The notes beneath the pieces are model-generated. The model searched no databases, was not told the origin of the DNA, and worked only from the letters and a program-made list of their open reading frames with translations. Made by a program: the position numbers and the translations under genes. A stretch of 64,000 bases of DNA. Origin: Mycolicibacterium sp. CR10 (GTDB lineage: Bacteria > Actinomycetota > Actinomycetes > Mycobacteriales > Mycobacteriaceae). Where the stretch lies: contig NZ_STGE01000044.1 in NCBI RefSeq assembly GCF_005222675.1, positions 35,512 to 99,511 of the forward strand, written 5' to 3'. Positions 8,832-16,791 of the stretch are shown piece after piece (within the stretch, counting starts at the first letter, position 1; every line of letters starts with the position of its first letter).

Positions 8832-9634
8832 GCCCGTGCTCCGATCCAGAGGGCGGCCGCGATGACGGCCACCATTCCGACGATCCAGGCGACCATGCCC
8901 TCCGACGTCGGGCCGAAGCCGCCCAATCCCAGGCCGCCGGGGCTCGGCGTCTCCGCCGCCTCACGGACGTAGGCGACGATGTCGCGCTTCTCCTCCGGCG
9001 AGAGTTGCCGGTCGGAGAACTTCGGCATGTTCTGCGGGCCGGTCTGCATCGCGGTGTAGATCTCCGCGGGGGTGGCCTCCCCAAGATCGGGGGCGTACTT
9101 GCCCGAGGACAGCGCGCCGCCCTTGCCGGTGAAGTTGTGGCACGACGCGCAATTCAGCCGGAACAGGTCACCACCGCGGGCGACGTTGCTCCCGATCAAG
9201 GAAGCCTCCGCGATCTGGCCGTTCTCGTCGCGCGGCACCACCGGGCCGCCGCCGTTGGCCTGGATGTAGGCGCCGAGTGCGTCGATCTGCGACTCGTCGA
9301 ACGCCGGTGCCTTGCGCGCCGCCTGCGCCTCGCCACGCATCGCGGGCATCCGGCCGGTGGCCACCTGGAAGTACACCGCGGCCTCGCCGACCCCGATCAG
9401 GCTGGGGCCGCGGTCGGCCACGCCCTGCAGGTTGAGGCCGTGGCAGGAGATGCATGCCGTGTCGTAGAGCTGCTGACCTGTGCGCAGCATCGCCGAAGCA
9501 GACTCGTCGGCGACGGCGACCTGGGGTGCCGGTGTCAGGGTGGCCGCCAGGCCACCGGCGACTGCCAGTCCGGTCAACAGCAGCAGTCCTGCTGACAGGC
9601 GCCGGCGCAGCCGACGGCGGGACTTGCTGGTCAT
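8828..9634 (-). CDS. qcrC: Di-heme cytochrome c subunit of the bcc complex
   Basis: 268 residues. It links the bcc complex directly to CtaC, replacing a soluble cytochrome c. A signal anchor (about 14-32) is followed by two cytochrome c domains with CxxCH heme sites at 61-65 (CISCH) and 161-165 (CASCH), then a C-terminal membrane helix (about 244-264). ATG 9634 is chosen because AGAAGGGG lies just upstream on the coding strand; an in-frame ATG at 9649 would add five residues and would overlap that site. The open frame extends further upstream but only antisense to ctaE. Confidence 0.96.
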   Translation of the reverse strand: MTSKSRRRLRRRLSAGLLLLTGLAVAGGLAATLTPAPQVAVADESASAMLRTGQQLYDTACISCHGLNLQGVADRGPSLIGVGEAAVYFQVATGRMPAMRGEAQAARKAPAFDESQIDALGAYIQANGGGPVVPRDENGQIAEASLIGSNVARGGDLFRLNCASCHNFTGKGGALSSGKYAPDLGEATPAEIYTAMQTGPQNMPKFSDRQLSPEEKRDIVAYVREAAETPSPGGLGLGGFGPTSEGMVAWIVGMVAVIAAALWIGARA

Positions 9635-9702
9635 CGAACCCCTTCTCATCGGCTGGTTCTGCGAGATCGGCTGTTCTGGAGAGGCGCTTGTCATCGGTCG
9701 AC

Positions 9703-10314
9703 TCATCGAACGAAGTAGATGACGGCGAACAGTGCGATCCACACGATGTCCACGAAATGCCAGTAGTACGACACGACGATCGCCGCAGTGGCCTGCGCCG
9801 GGGTGAACTTGCTCATCCGGGTGCGCAGCAGCAGCAGGACGAACGCGATGAGACCGCCGATGACGTGCAGACCGTGGAAACCGGTCGCGAGGTAGAAGAC
9901 GGTGCCGTACGCGCTGCCCGGGATGGTGGTTCCGGTCTCGACCAGGTGCAGGTACTCGTAGCCCTGTCCGAGGACGAAGAACGTTCCCATCGCCAACGTG
10001 ATCGTGTACCACCGCCGGAGTCCGAAGACGTCGCCACGTTCGGCGGCGAAGACACCCATCTGACAGGTGAACGATGAGGCGATCAGCACCAGAGTGACCG
10101 GTACCGCGAGCGCCAGATTGAGCTCGGTGGGCTCCGGCGGCCAGTCACCGCCTGCCTGAGCGCGCGCGGTGAAGTACATCGCAAACAGTCCAGCAAAGAA
10201 CATCAACTCGCTGGAAAGCCACACGATCGTGCCGACACTGACCATGTTGGGTCGGTTCAGCGAATGTACACGCGACGTGATAGCGGTTCCCGAGGTGCCT
10301 ACAGCGCTCGTCAC
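9703..10314 (-). CDS. ctaE: Cytochrome c oxidase subunit III
   Basis: 203 residues, exactly the length I recall for the M. tuberculosis protein. Five membrane helices are visible, as usual for the shorter actinobacterial subunit III, with the conserved ATGFHGLHVIGG motif and the helix VSYYWHFVDIVW. The start is GTG at 10314, giving TSAVGTSGTAITSRVHSLNRPNM; the open frame runs 25 codons further but lacks support. A TATAAT-like hexamer on the coding strand (10327-10322) ends 7 nt before the GTG, so the mRNA is probably leaderless. qcrCAB lies 68 nt downstream and may be co-transcribed. Confidence 0.95.
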   Translation of the reverse strand: MTSAVGTSGTAITSRVHSLNRPNMVSVGTIVWLSSELMFFAGLFAMYFTARAQAGGDWPPEPTELNLALAVPVTLVLIASSFTCQMGVFAAERGDVFGLRRWYTITLAMGTFFVLGQGYEYLHLVETGTTIPGSAYGTVFYLATGFHGLHVIGGLIAFVLLLLRTRMSKFTPAQATAAIVVSYYWHFVDIVWIALFAVIYFVR

Positions 10315-10321
10315 AGAAGCA

Positions 10322-10327
10322 AGTATG
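10322..10327 (-). promoter_or_regulatory. Probable -10 box of ctaE, leaderless
   Basis: The hexamer CATACT on the reverse strand ends 7 nt before the ctaE GTG, the spacing expected when transcription begins at the start codon. No ribosome binding site is visible. Confidence 0.45.
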
Positions 10328-10346
10328 ACGCTTTGTAGTTGTTGAA

Positions 10347-10362
10347 CTCCACCCGGGTGGAG
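10347..10362. promoter_or_regulatory. Perfect 16-bp palindrome, candidate operator
   Basis: CTCCACCCGGGTGGAG is a perfect palindrome in the middle of the 68-bp gap between divergent ctaE and trpD. Its centre is about 19 bp upstream of the ctaE -10 and 16 bp upstream of the trpD -10, so it would cover the -35 region or spacer of both promoters. That is a typical place for a dimeric repressor or shared activator; the factor is unknown. Confidence 0.5.
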
Positions 10363-10370
10363 CAATTCGT

Positions 10371-10376
10371 CATAAT
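10371..10376 (+). promoter_or_regulatory. Probable -10 box of trpD, leaderless
   Basis: CATAAT ends 6 nt before the trpD GTG at 10383, and no ribosome binding site is present. This fits a leaderless transcript starting at or next to the GTG. Confidence 0.5.
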
Positions 10377-10382
10377 CTTTCG

Positions 10383-11477
10383 GTGACATCTTCTGCGCCC
10401 GAGCCCCAGACGTCCCGCGGCGAGTCGGCCGCCACTCCCACCTGGCCGCTGATTCTCGGCAGGTTGACGACGAGTAAGGCCCTCGAAACCGGTCAGGCCG
10501 CCTGGGCGATGGACCAGATCATGACGGGCACCGCGACGCCTGCGCAGATCGCGGGCTTCGGCGTGTCGATGAAGATGAAGCGCCCCACGTCCGCCGAAGT
10601 GTTCGAAATGGCCGACATCATGCTCAAGCACGCGCGCAGGGTGCCGACGGACGTGATCGGCACCGACACCGTGGATGTGGTGGGCACCGGGGGCGACGGC
10701 GCCAACACCGTGAATCTGTCCACGATGGCGTCGATCGTGGTGGCCGCGGCGGGGGTCAAGGTGGTCAAGCACGGCAACCGCGCCGCATCGTCGCTGTCGG
10801 GTGGCGCCGACACGCTGGAAGCGCTGGGCGTGCGTATCGACCTGGGTCCCGACGAGGTCGCCCGCTGCGTGGCCGAGGTCGGGATCGGTTTCGCGTTCGC
10901 TCCGCAGTTTCATCCGTCCTACCGCCATGCCGGGGCCGTGCGGCGCGAGATCGGGGTGCCGACGGTCTTCAATCTGCTTGGCCCGCTGACGAATCCCGCC
11001 GCGCCGCGGGCGGGACTGATCGGTTGCGCATGGGCCGATCTGGCCGAGGTGATGGCCGGCGTGTTCGCCACCCGCGGGTCCAGTGTGCTGGTTGTGCACG
11101 GTGACGACGGTCTCGACGAGCTGACGACCACGACGACGAGCACGATCTGGCGGGTTCAGGCCGGCACCGTCGAGCGGCTGACGTTCGACCCGGCCGCGTT
11201 CGGCTTCGCGCGAGCCCACATCTCGGAGCTTGTGGGAGGGGACGCCGAGTCGAACGCGGCGGAGGCCAGGGCGGTGTTGGCCGGGGCCAAGGGACCGGTG
11301 CGCGACGCGGTGCTGCTCAACGCTGCGGGTGCGCTGGTGGCCCACGCCGGGTTATCCAGCGACGCTAAGTGGGTCCCGGCCTGGGAGTCCGGGCTGGCAC
11401 GGGCGACTGAGGCGATCGATTCCGGCGCGGCCGAACAGCTGCTCGCGCGTTGGGCTCGATTCACCCAGAATCTCTGA
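10383..11477 (+). CDS. trpD: Anthranilate phosphoribosyltransferase
   Basis: 364 residues. It joins anthranilate to PRPP in the second committed step of tryptophan synthesis. The PRPP-binding glycine-rich loop GTGGDG is at 101-106, followed by NLST and the KHGNRAASS motif, with VFNLLGPLTNP further on; all are diagnostic. It stands alone, away from the other trp genes, as in other mycobacteria. GTG 10383 is preceded by CATAAT, suggesting a leaderless mRNA. The last 126 nt overlap, antisense, the 3' end of the nuclease gene on the other strand. Confidence 0.96.
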   Translation: MTSSAPEPQTSRGESAATPTWPLILGRLTTSKALETGQAAWAMDQIMTGTATPAQIAGFGVSMKMKRPTSAEVFEMADIMLKHARRVPTDVIGTDTVDVVGTGGDGANTVNLSTMASIVVAAAGVKVVKHGNRAASSLSGGADTLEALGVRIDLGPDEVARCVAEVGIGFAFAPQFHPSYRHAGAVRREIGVPTVFNLLGPLTNPAAPRAGLIGCAWADLAEVMAGVFATRGSSVLVVHGDDGLDELTTTTTSTIWRVQAGTVERLTFDPAAFGFARAHISELVGGDAESNAAEARAVLAGAKGPVRDAVLLNAAGALVAHAGLSSDAKWVPAWESGLARATEAIDSGAAEQLLARWARFTQNL

Positions 11478-13208
11478 ACGGCGAAGCTCTGACGCGTCGA
11501 GTTGCTCGGCCGCCAGGCGCGCCGAGCGGGCCGTGGCCGCCCACGACGCCCACCGTCCGGCCGCGTCGAGTGGTGAGCAGTACCCCTGGTCGGCGCGGAC
11601 GATCCGTACCCCGGGGTGGGTGAGCCACCGGGTGATCAGCGCCGTCTCCTCGACCAGCGCGCCGCCGAGTGGGTCCGCAGAGGGCAGCACGGACTGTGCG
11701 GCGGCGCACAGCGCGTCCACCACGGGCATCGGCGGCACTCCACGGGGAGCCAGGCCCGCAGCAGCCAGTTGACCGTGGCGGACGACCGCGAGGTGCCAGC
11801 CGTGCGCGCCGTCGGGCCGGGCGGCCACCATCTCGGAGATCGACGCCAGCGCGCGGAGGCGCTGACCGCGCCACAGGACGTCGATGGTGGCCGCGGCGTG
11901 GTCGCGCAGCCGCGCAGCGGTTTCGTAGCGGTTGCGCCCGGCCAGCTCCGTGATGTGTGACAGCACCGCTTCGAGCGCACGGGTGCTGTGGCCGTCGATG
12001 AGTGCGCGCGCATCCCGCACGGCGGCGGCGTAGTCGGCGGCGCCCACATTGCGGGTGGCCGGGCACGGCGACACCTCCCGTTCGGGGCAGGCCGGTCCGT
12101 GCACCGCCGAGCGGCCCAGCCGGGTGGTGCACGTCCGCACACCGGTGAATCGCGCGATCAACGCACCGGCTTCCAGGGCCACGGCGCGGGACCGGAACGG
12201 CCCGACCGCGCTGTCGCTGCGGGGCGTCCGGACCGCCGAGAACCTCGGGAAGGCCTCGTCGGTCAGCGTGATCCACCACCAGCGTGCGGGGAACTTCGAC
12301 CGACGGTTGTAGGGAGGCGCGTGGGCGGCCAGCAGGCGCAGTTCCCGCACGCCGGCCTCCAGGTCATGGGCGCACTCGACGTGATCGACCGCGGTGGCCA
12401 GCGACGTCATCTCCTTCATCCGGGTCCGGGGATCGGACCCGTTGAAGTACTGCGCCACCCGCCGCCGCAGATCGACGGCGGTACCCACATAGAGCACCTC
12501 GCGGGCGGGGCCGCGGAACAGGTACACCCCGGGGCTCCGGGGCAGGCCCCTGGCGAGATGGCGCTTGCTGCGCTGCTCCGGCGTGACGTCCGGCAGGTAT
12601 GAGCGCAGTTCGGTGTAGGTGCGCACGCCCTGGTTGCCGACGCGCTCGATGAGTCCGTGCAGCACGTCGACGGTGGCCCGCGCGTCGTCGAGCGCGCGGT
12701 GGTTGGGCGTTGTCGACGCGCTGAACAGGTGCGCAAGGGCGGACAAGCGCACGCTGGGCGCCTCGTCCCGGGTCAGCACCCGTCGCGCCAGCCGGACGGT
12801 GCACAACACCGGCGGCCGGGGCCACGGGACCTGGTTGCGTTCGGCGGCGGCGCGCAGGAACCCGATGTCGAAGCCGGCGTTGTGGGCGACCAGCACCGCG
12901 CCCCGGCAGAACTCGAGGAACGACGGCAGCACGGAGTCGATTCTGGGGGCGTCGTACACCATGGCCGAGGTGATGCCCGTCAACGCAACGATCTGCGGAG
13001 GGATGCTGCGCCCCGGGTCGACCAGCGTGGCGAACTCGCCGAGGACCTGGCCGCCGCGCACCTTCACTGCGCCGATCTCGGTGATCGAGTCGTGTCCGTC
13101 ACCGGTGGGCCTGCCGCCGGTGGTCTCGAGATCGACGACGACGAACGTGGTCTCCCGCAGCATCGGGTCAGCGGATGGATCAACGTCCGCGAAGCTGAGC
13201 TGATCCAT
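11352..13208 (-). CDS. Fused DEDDh exonuclease and GIY-YIG nuclease
   Basis: 618 residues. An epsilon-like 3'-5' exonuclease domain spans about 20-190: the first acidic motif is VVVDLETTG, and the late ones are HNAGFD and NHRALDDARAT (DEDDh). A UvrC N-terminal GIY-YIG domain follows at about 220-300 (PGVYLFRG, LYVGTAVDLRRRVAQYF). The C-terminal half resembles the UvrC linker without its RNase H nuclease domain. The architecture matches Rv2191 and is related to Cho-type nucleases, so a DNA repair or nucleotide-excision role is likely but inferred. ATG 13208 gives MDQLSFADVD. The 3' 126 nt overlap trpD antisense. Confidence 0.88.
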   Translation of the reverse strand: MDQLSFADVDPSADPMLRETTFVVVDLETTGGRPTGDGHDSITEIGAVKVRGGQVLGEFATLVDPGRSIPPQIVALTGITSAMVYDAPRIDSVLPSFLEFCRGAVLVAHNAGFDIGFLRAAAERNQVPWPRPPVLCTVRLARRVLTRDEAPSVRLSALAHLFSASTTPNHRALDDARATVDVLHGLIERVGNQGVRTYTELRSYLPDVTPEQRSKRHLARGLPRSPGVYLFRGPAREVLYVGTAVDLRRRVAQYFNGSDPRTRMKEMTSLATAVDHVECAHDLEAGVRELRLLAAHAPPYNRRSKFPARWWWITLTDEAFPRFSAVRTPRSDSAVGPFRSRAVALEAGALIARFTGVRTCTTRLGRSAVHGPACPEREVSPCPATRNVGAADYAAAVRDARALIDGHSTRALEAVLSHITELAGRNRYETAARLRDHAAATIDVLWRGQRLRALASISEMVAARPDGAHGWHLAVVRHGQLAAAGLAPRGVPPMPVVDALCAAAQSVLPSADPLGGALVEETALITRWLTHPGVRIVRADQGYCSPLDAAGRWASWAATARSARLAAEQLDASELRRSEILGESSPTREQLFGRAGIDRLSRPCQPGLPGRDPLSVAG

Positions 13209-13330
13209 TCGCTGAACGTAAGCGCGTGCTCCGACAAAACGGTCGAACCCGGTCGGCGAAACGCCGAGGAACGGACTTGTCGGTACCCGCCGATAGCGTG
13301 CGAATCACTCCGATCGAGAGGACGAGTGCG

Positions 13331-13573
13331 ATGGCACAGGATCAGTGGCCGGCGGGCGACATGCCCGACTCCGGGACGGTGAAGATCGACTGCGACGACT
13401 GCGCTGTCCGCGGGGCCGGATGTCAGGACTGCGTTGTGAGTGTTTTGCTCGGCGTCCCCGAAACTTTGCTGGTAGACGAGCGCAGGGCGCTGGAAGTGCT
13501 CGCTGAAGTGGGTCTGGCACCGAGATTGCGGTTGGTTCCGATCCACCGCCTCGGTGGCTCCGGGGTTGCCTGA
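13331..13573 (+). CDS. Small Cys-rich conserved hypothetical protein
   Basis: 80 residues, ATG 13331. Four cysteines are clustered as CDDCAVRGAGCQDC (about residues 20-33): two CxxC pairs that could bind a metal ion or an iron-sulfur cluster. A hydrophobic VVSVLLGVPETLLVDERRALEVLAEVGLAPRLRLVPI segment follows, interrupted here only by description: it holds a predicted helix from about residue 50. The protein has no signal peptide. It is divergent from the nuclease gene (122-bp gap) and points towards ripC. I believe similar small proteins occur at this spot in other mycobacteria, but I know of no function. Confidence 0.7.
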   Translation: MAQDQWPAGDMPDSGTVKIDCDDCAVRGAGCQDCVVSVLLGVPETLLVDERRALEVLAEVGLAPRLRLVPIHRLGGSGVA

Positions 13574-13636
13574 CGACACGCGGCCCCAGACGCGATGAGC
13601 TCATTTCGGCTGCGACTGTTAAATTTGCGTCTCCTG

Positions 13637-13666
13637 TTGGACAAGGCCGATGCCGTTTCGTAACCT
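13637..13666 (+). promoter_or_regulatory. Candidate ripC promoter
   Basis: TTGGAC at 13637-13642 and TAACCT at 13661-13666 are 18 bp apart, a plausible SigA-type promoter. It implies a start near 13673 and a leader of about 50 nt that contains the AAGGA ribosome binding site. Confidence 0.4.
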
Positions 13667-13725
13667 ATCTGAGACCTAAGAGCAGTTCGAGGCGGCTCGT
13701 TACGGCAGTTGTAAGGACGCAAATC

Positions 13726-14862
13726 TTGAGGCTCGTTCGCGCGCACCGGAGCACCCGACGTACTTGGCGACCCGTCATCTCTGCGTTAGCTGGATTGACT
13801 GTTCTCGTGTCGGTGTTAGCCGGACAGGTTCAGGCCGATCCCGCCGCTGACGCGCTGGCGAAGCTCAACGAGCTGTCCCGGCAGGCCGAGCAGACCACCG
13901 AGGCCATGCATTCGGCGCAGCTCGATCTCAACAACAAGCTGGCGGTCCAGCAGGCCGCCGAAGCCAAGCACGCCAACGACATCACGGCCGTGGAATCTGC
14001 CAAGGCGCAGCTCGCGACGTTCCAGAATTCGGTCGACACGCTCGCCGCCGCCCAGTACATGGGTGGGCGCACCTCCGGTTTCGACGCCATGCTGACCGCC
14101 ACCTCGCCGCAGGGGCTGATCGAGCAGCTGGCGGTGCAGCGCGTCATGGCGCACGAGATGCGGGCGCAGATGACCGGCTACCGCGACCTGAGCAGGCAGA
14201 CGCAACTGGCCGAGCAGGCGTCTGCCGCGTCGGCCACCGAGGCCAAGACGGCGGCCGAGCAAGCCGCGGCCGTGCGCGCAGATCTGCAGTCCAAGCAGAG
14301 CCAGCTGCAGGTGCAGATCGCCATCGTCAAGTCGCAGTACGAGGCGCTGACCCCGAACCAGCGCCAGGCGCTCGCCGCGATGCCGCCGCCGCCCGCACCT
14401 CCGGCCGCGGCCCCGCCGGGCCAGGATCCCGCGGTACTGGCCGCGCCCCCGGCCCCCGGCTTGCCGCCTGAGGTCCCCGGTGCGATCCCCCCGGGCGATA
14501 TCGCGCCCCCCGGGTCTCCGGCCTCCACAACGGTGATCCAGGCAGCGCTGAGCCGTATCGGCTCGCCGTACTCGTGGGGCGGTTCCGGGCCGAGCGCCTT
14601 CGATTGCTCCGGGTTGGTGATGTGGTCCTTCCAGCAGGCGGGGATCTCGCTGCCGCACTCCAGCCAGGCGCTGGCGCAGGGCGGGCAGCCGGTCTCGACC
14701 GATCAGATGCAGCCAGGCGACCTGGTCACCTATTACTCCGACGCGTCGCATGTGGGCATCTACATCGGCGACGGGATGATGGTGCACGCGTCCACCTACG
14801 GCACACCGGTGCGAGTCGCGCCGGTGAACAATGCGCCGATCCACAACGTCCGGCGTTACTGA
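13726..14862 (+). CDS. ripC: NlpC/P60 peptidoglycan endopeptidase
   Basis: 378 residues. A secreted D,L-endopeptidase that cuts peptidoglycan stem peptides during division, corresponding to Rv2190c. The signal peptide ends near QADPAAD (about residue 38). A long coiled coil (about 40-215) follows, then a Pro/Ala-rich linker, then the C-terminal NlpC/P60 domain (about 265-378) with catalytic triad C294 (FDCSG), H342 (SHVGIYIG) and H354 (VHAST). In the family the coiled coil is a regulatory part thought to be engaged by the FtsEX system. The start is TTG 13726 with AAGGA at 13713-13717; no better start fits the signal peptide. Confidence 0.94.
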   Translation: MRLVRAHRSTRRTWRPVISALAGLTVLVSVLAGQVQADPAADALAKLNELSRQAEQTTEAMHSAQLDLNNKLAVQQAAEAKHANDITAVESAKAQLATFQNSVDTLAAAQYMGGRTSGFDAMLTATSPQGLIEQLAVQRVMAHEMRAQMTGYRDLSRQTQLAEQASAASATEAKTAAEQAAAVRADLQSKQSQLQVQIAIVKSQYEALTPNQRQALAAMPPPPAPPAAAPPGQDPAVLAAPPAPGLPPEVPGAIPPGDIAPPGSPASTTVIQAALSRIGSPYSWGGSGPSAFDCSGLVMWSFQQAGISLPHSSQALAQGGQPVSTDQMQPGDLVTYYSDASHVGIYIGDGMMVHASTYGTPVRVAPVNNAPIHNVRRY

Positions 14863-15655
14863 GGCGGGCCGTGCGCTAAACCGCCGTCGACTCGGAGCGG
14901 TTCTGGGCGCCGAGCTGGTCTGCGCAGTGTTGTTGGTGGGCGGATCGCAGACGGTCCCCACCGGTCCCGCGATCGCCGCTCCTGCGGCGTCGTCCGTCGC
15001 CCCTGCGTCTCCGGTGGTGATCACACCGGACGGCCGGACCACTCAGCTGATCGACATGGGCGCCCCCGGAGGAGCCGCGCTGCTCGACCGCATCTCCACC
15101 GAACTGCCCGGCGCGACCGATGCCGTCACCGCGTTCTGGGGCCCGCGGTGGCCCAGGCAGATCAACATCGTCGTCGCCGGATCACCCGAGCAGTTCGCGA
15201 CATTGGCCGGCGGCGGCGCCGACGTCGCGGCCACGACGACCGCCGACCGAATCATGTTCGCGCCCGGCGCCGCCGTGATAGACGCCGCCGACCTGCGAAT
15301 AGTGCTGCGCCACGAGCTTTTTCACTACGCGGCCCGGGCCGATACCGCCACCGATGCGCCGATGTGGCTCACCGAGGGCGTCGCCGATTTCGTCGGAAGG
15401 CCGCCATCGCCGACGCGACTGACGTCAGGCCGGCTGCCCACCGACGTCGAACTGGCCACCGCGGGTCCCGACCGCTCCGCGGCCTACGACAGGGCGTGGT
15501 CGTTCGCCTCGTATGTCGCCGACGCCTACGGCGCCGACAAATTGCGGGCGCTGTACCTGGCCGCCTGCGGGCATGGCCATCCTGACTTCCCGATCGCGAT
15601 CCGGGATGCGCTGGGCACCGATCTTCCTGCGGTGCTCGACGGGTGGTTTCGGTGA
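14831..15655 (+). CDS. Secreted zinc-metalloprotease-like protein
   Basis: 274 residues, corresponding to the conserved hypothetical Rv2189c. A basic N-terminus and hydrophobic segment (about 22-45, VLGAELVCAVLLVGG) look like a signal peptide or anchor. The middle holds LRHELFHYAA, which fits the HExxH zinc-binding motif, followed about 25 residues later by WLTEGVADFV, whose Glu is placed as the third ligand of a gluzincin (peptidase MA-like). ATG 14831 overlaps ripC by 32 nt; no later start precedes the hydrophobic segment. The gene ends in a GTGA overlap with pimB. Protease activity is inferred from the motif only. Confidence 0.75.
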   Translation: MRRSTTSGVTEAGRALNRRRLGAVLGAELVCAVLLVGGSQTVPTGPAIAAPAASSVAPASPVVITPDGRTTQLIDMGAPGGAALLDRISTELPGATDAVTAFWGPRWPRQINIVVAGSPEQFATLAGGGADVAATTTADRIMFAPGAAVIDAADLRIVLRHELFHYAARADTATDAPMWLTEGVADFVGRPPSPTRLTSGRLPTDVELATAGPDRSAAYDRAWSFASYVADAYGADKLRALYLAACGHGHPDFPIAIRDALGTDLPAVLDGWFR

Positions 15656-16788
15656 GCCGGGTTCTGTTGGTAACCAACGACTTTCCCCCACGTCGCGGCG
15701 GCATCCAGTCGTACCTGGAGGCATTGGTCACCCACCTCGTCGCGTCGGGGGAGCACACCCTGACCGTCTATGCGCCGAAGTGGAAGGGCGCGCAGGACTA
15801 TGACGACGCTGCCCGGGTGGCCGGCTATGAGGTGGTGCGCCACCCGGGAACCCTGATGGTGCCCGAACCGTCGGTGGCGTTGCGGATGCGGCGGCTCATC
15901 GCCGAGCGCAACGTGGACACGGTCTGGTTCGGTGCCGCCGCCCCGCTGGCACTGATGAGCCCGCTGGCCCGCGCGGCCGGCGCCGGACGCGTCATTGCGA
16001 GCACCCACGGGCACGAGGTCGGCTGGTCGATGCTGCCGCTGGCGCGGACGGCACTGCGCCGCATCGGCGACGACACCGACGTGGTGACCTACATCAGCTC
16101 CTATACCCGCGGCCGGTTCGCCGCGGCTTTCGGGCCCAAGGCTGCGCTGGAGCACGTGCCCCCCGGCGTGGACACCGACCGCTTCGTCCCCGACGAGGTG
16201 GCGCGGGCCGAACTTCGGGCCCGGTACCGCCTGGGCGGGCGGCCGGTGGTGGTCTGTCTGTCTCGGCTGGTACCCCGCAAGGGCCAGGACATGCTGATCC
16301 GAGCGCTGCCGGCGATCCGCCAAAGGGTGCCGGGCACCGCGCTGGTGATCGTCGGAGGGGGTCCCTACCGGACCTCGCTGCACCGCCTCGCCCACACCTT
16401 CGGAGTCGCCGATGACGTGGTGTTCACCGACGGGGTTCCCGGAGACGAACTGCCGGCGCACCACGCCATGGCCGACGTCTTCGCGATGCCGTGCCGGACC
16501 CGCGGAGCCGGCCTGGACGTCGAGGGGCTGGGAATCGTCTATCTGGAGGCGTCGGCGTGTGGCGTGCCGGTGGTGGCCGGTCGGTCGGGTGGCGCGCCGG
16601 AGTCGGTGCTCGACGGGGAGACGGGCGTGGTCGTCGACGGCTGGGACGTCGGGGCCATCGCCACCGCCGTCAGCGACCTGCTTGCCGACCCCCGGCGGGC
16701 GGCAGCGATGGGTGCCGCCGGCCGCCGCTGGGTGGTCGACAACTGGCAGTGGCGGCGCCAGGCCGAACGCCTGGCCCGGCTGCTCTAG
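15652..16788 (+). CDS. pimB: PIM mannosyltransferase PimB'
   Basis: 378 residues. A GT4, GT-B fold enzyme that adds the second mannose from GDP-mannose to phosphatidylinositol monomannoside at the inner face of the membrane, starting PIM2, lipomannan and lipoarabinomannan synthesis. Visible are the N-terminal NDFPPRRGGIQSY loop, STHGHEVGW, the donor-site LSRLVPRKGQD, and the ExxxxxxxE motif within VEGLGIVYLEASACG. GTG 15652 overlaps the previous stop (GTGA), giving MSRVLLVTND like the M. tuberculosis protein; an upstream in-frame GTG at 15643 is less likely. It converges on fadD15 with only 3 nt between them. Confidence 0.95.
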   Translation: MSRVLLVTNDFPPRRGGIQSYLEALVTHLVASGEHTLTVYAPKWKGAQDYDDAARVAGYEVVRHPGTLMVPEPSVALRMRRLIAERNVDTVWFGAAAPLALMSPLARAAGAGRVIASTHGHEVGWSMLPLARTALRRIGDDTDVVTYISSYTRGRFAAAFGPKAALEHVPPGVDTDRFVPDEVARAELRARYRLGGRPVVVCLSRLVPRKGQDMLIRALPAIRQRVPGTALVIVGGGPYRTSLHRLAHTFGVADDVVFTDGVPGDELPAHHAMADVFAMPCRTRGAGLDVEGLGIVYLEASACGVPVVAGRSGGAPESVLDGETGVVVDGWDVGAIATAVSDLLADPRRAAAMGAAGRRWVVDNWQWRRQAERLARLL

Positions 16789-16791
16789 TCC

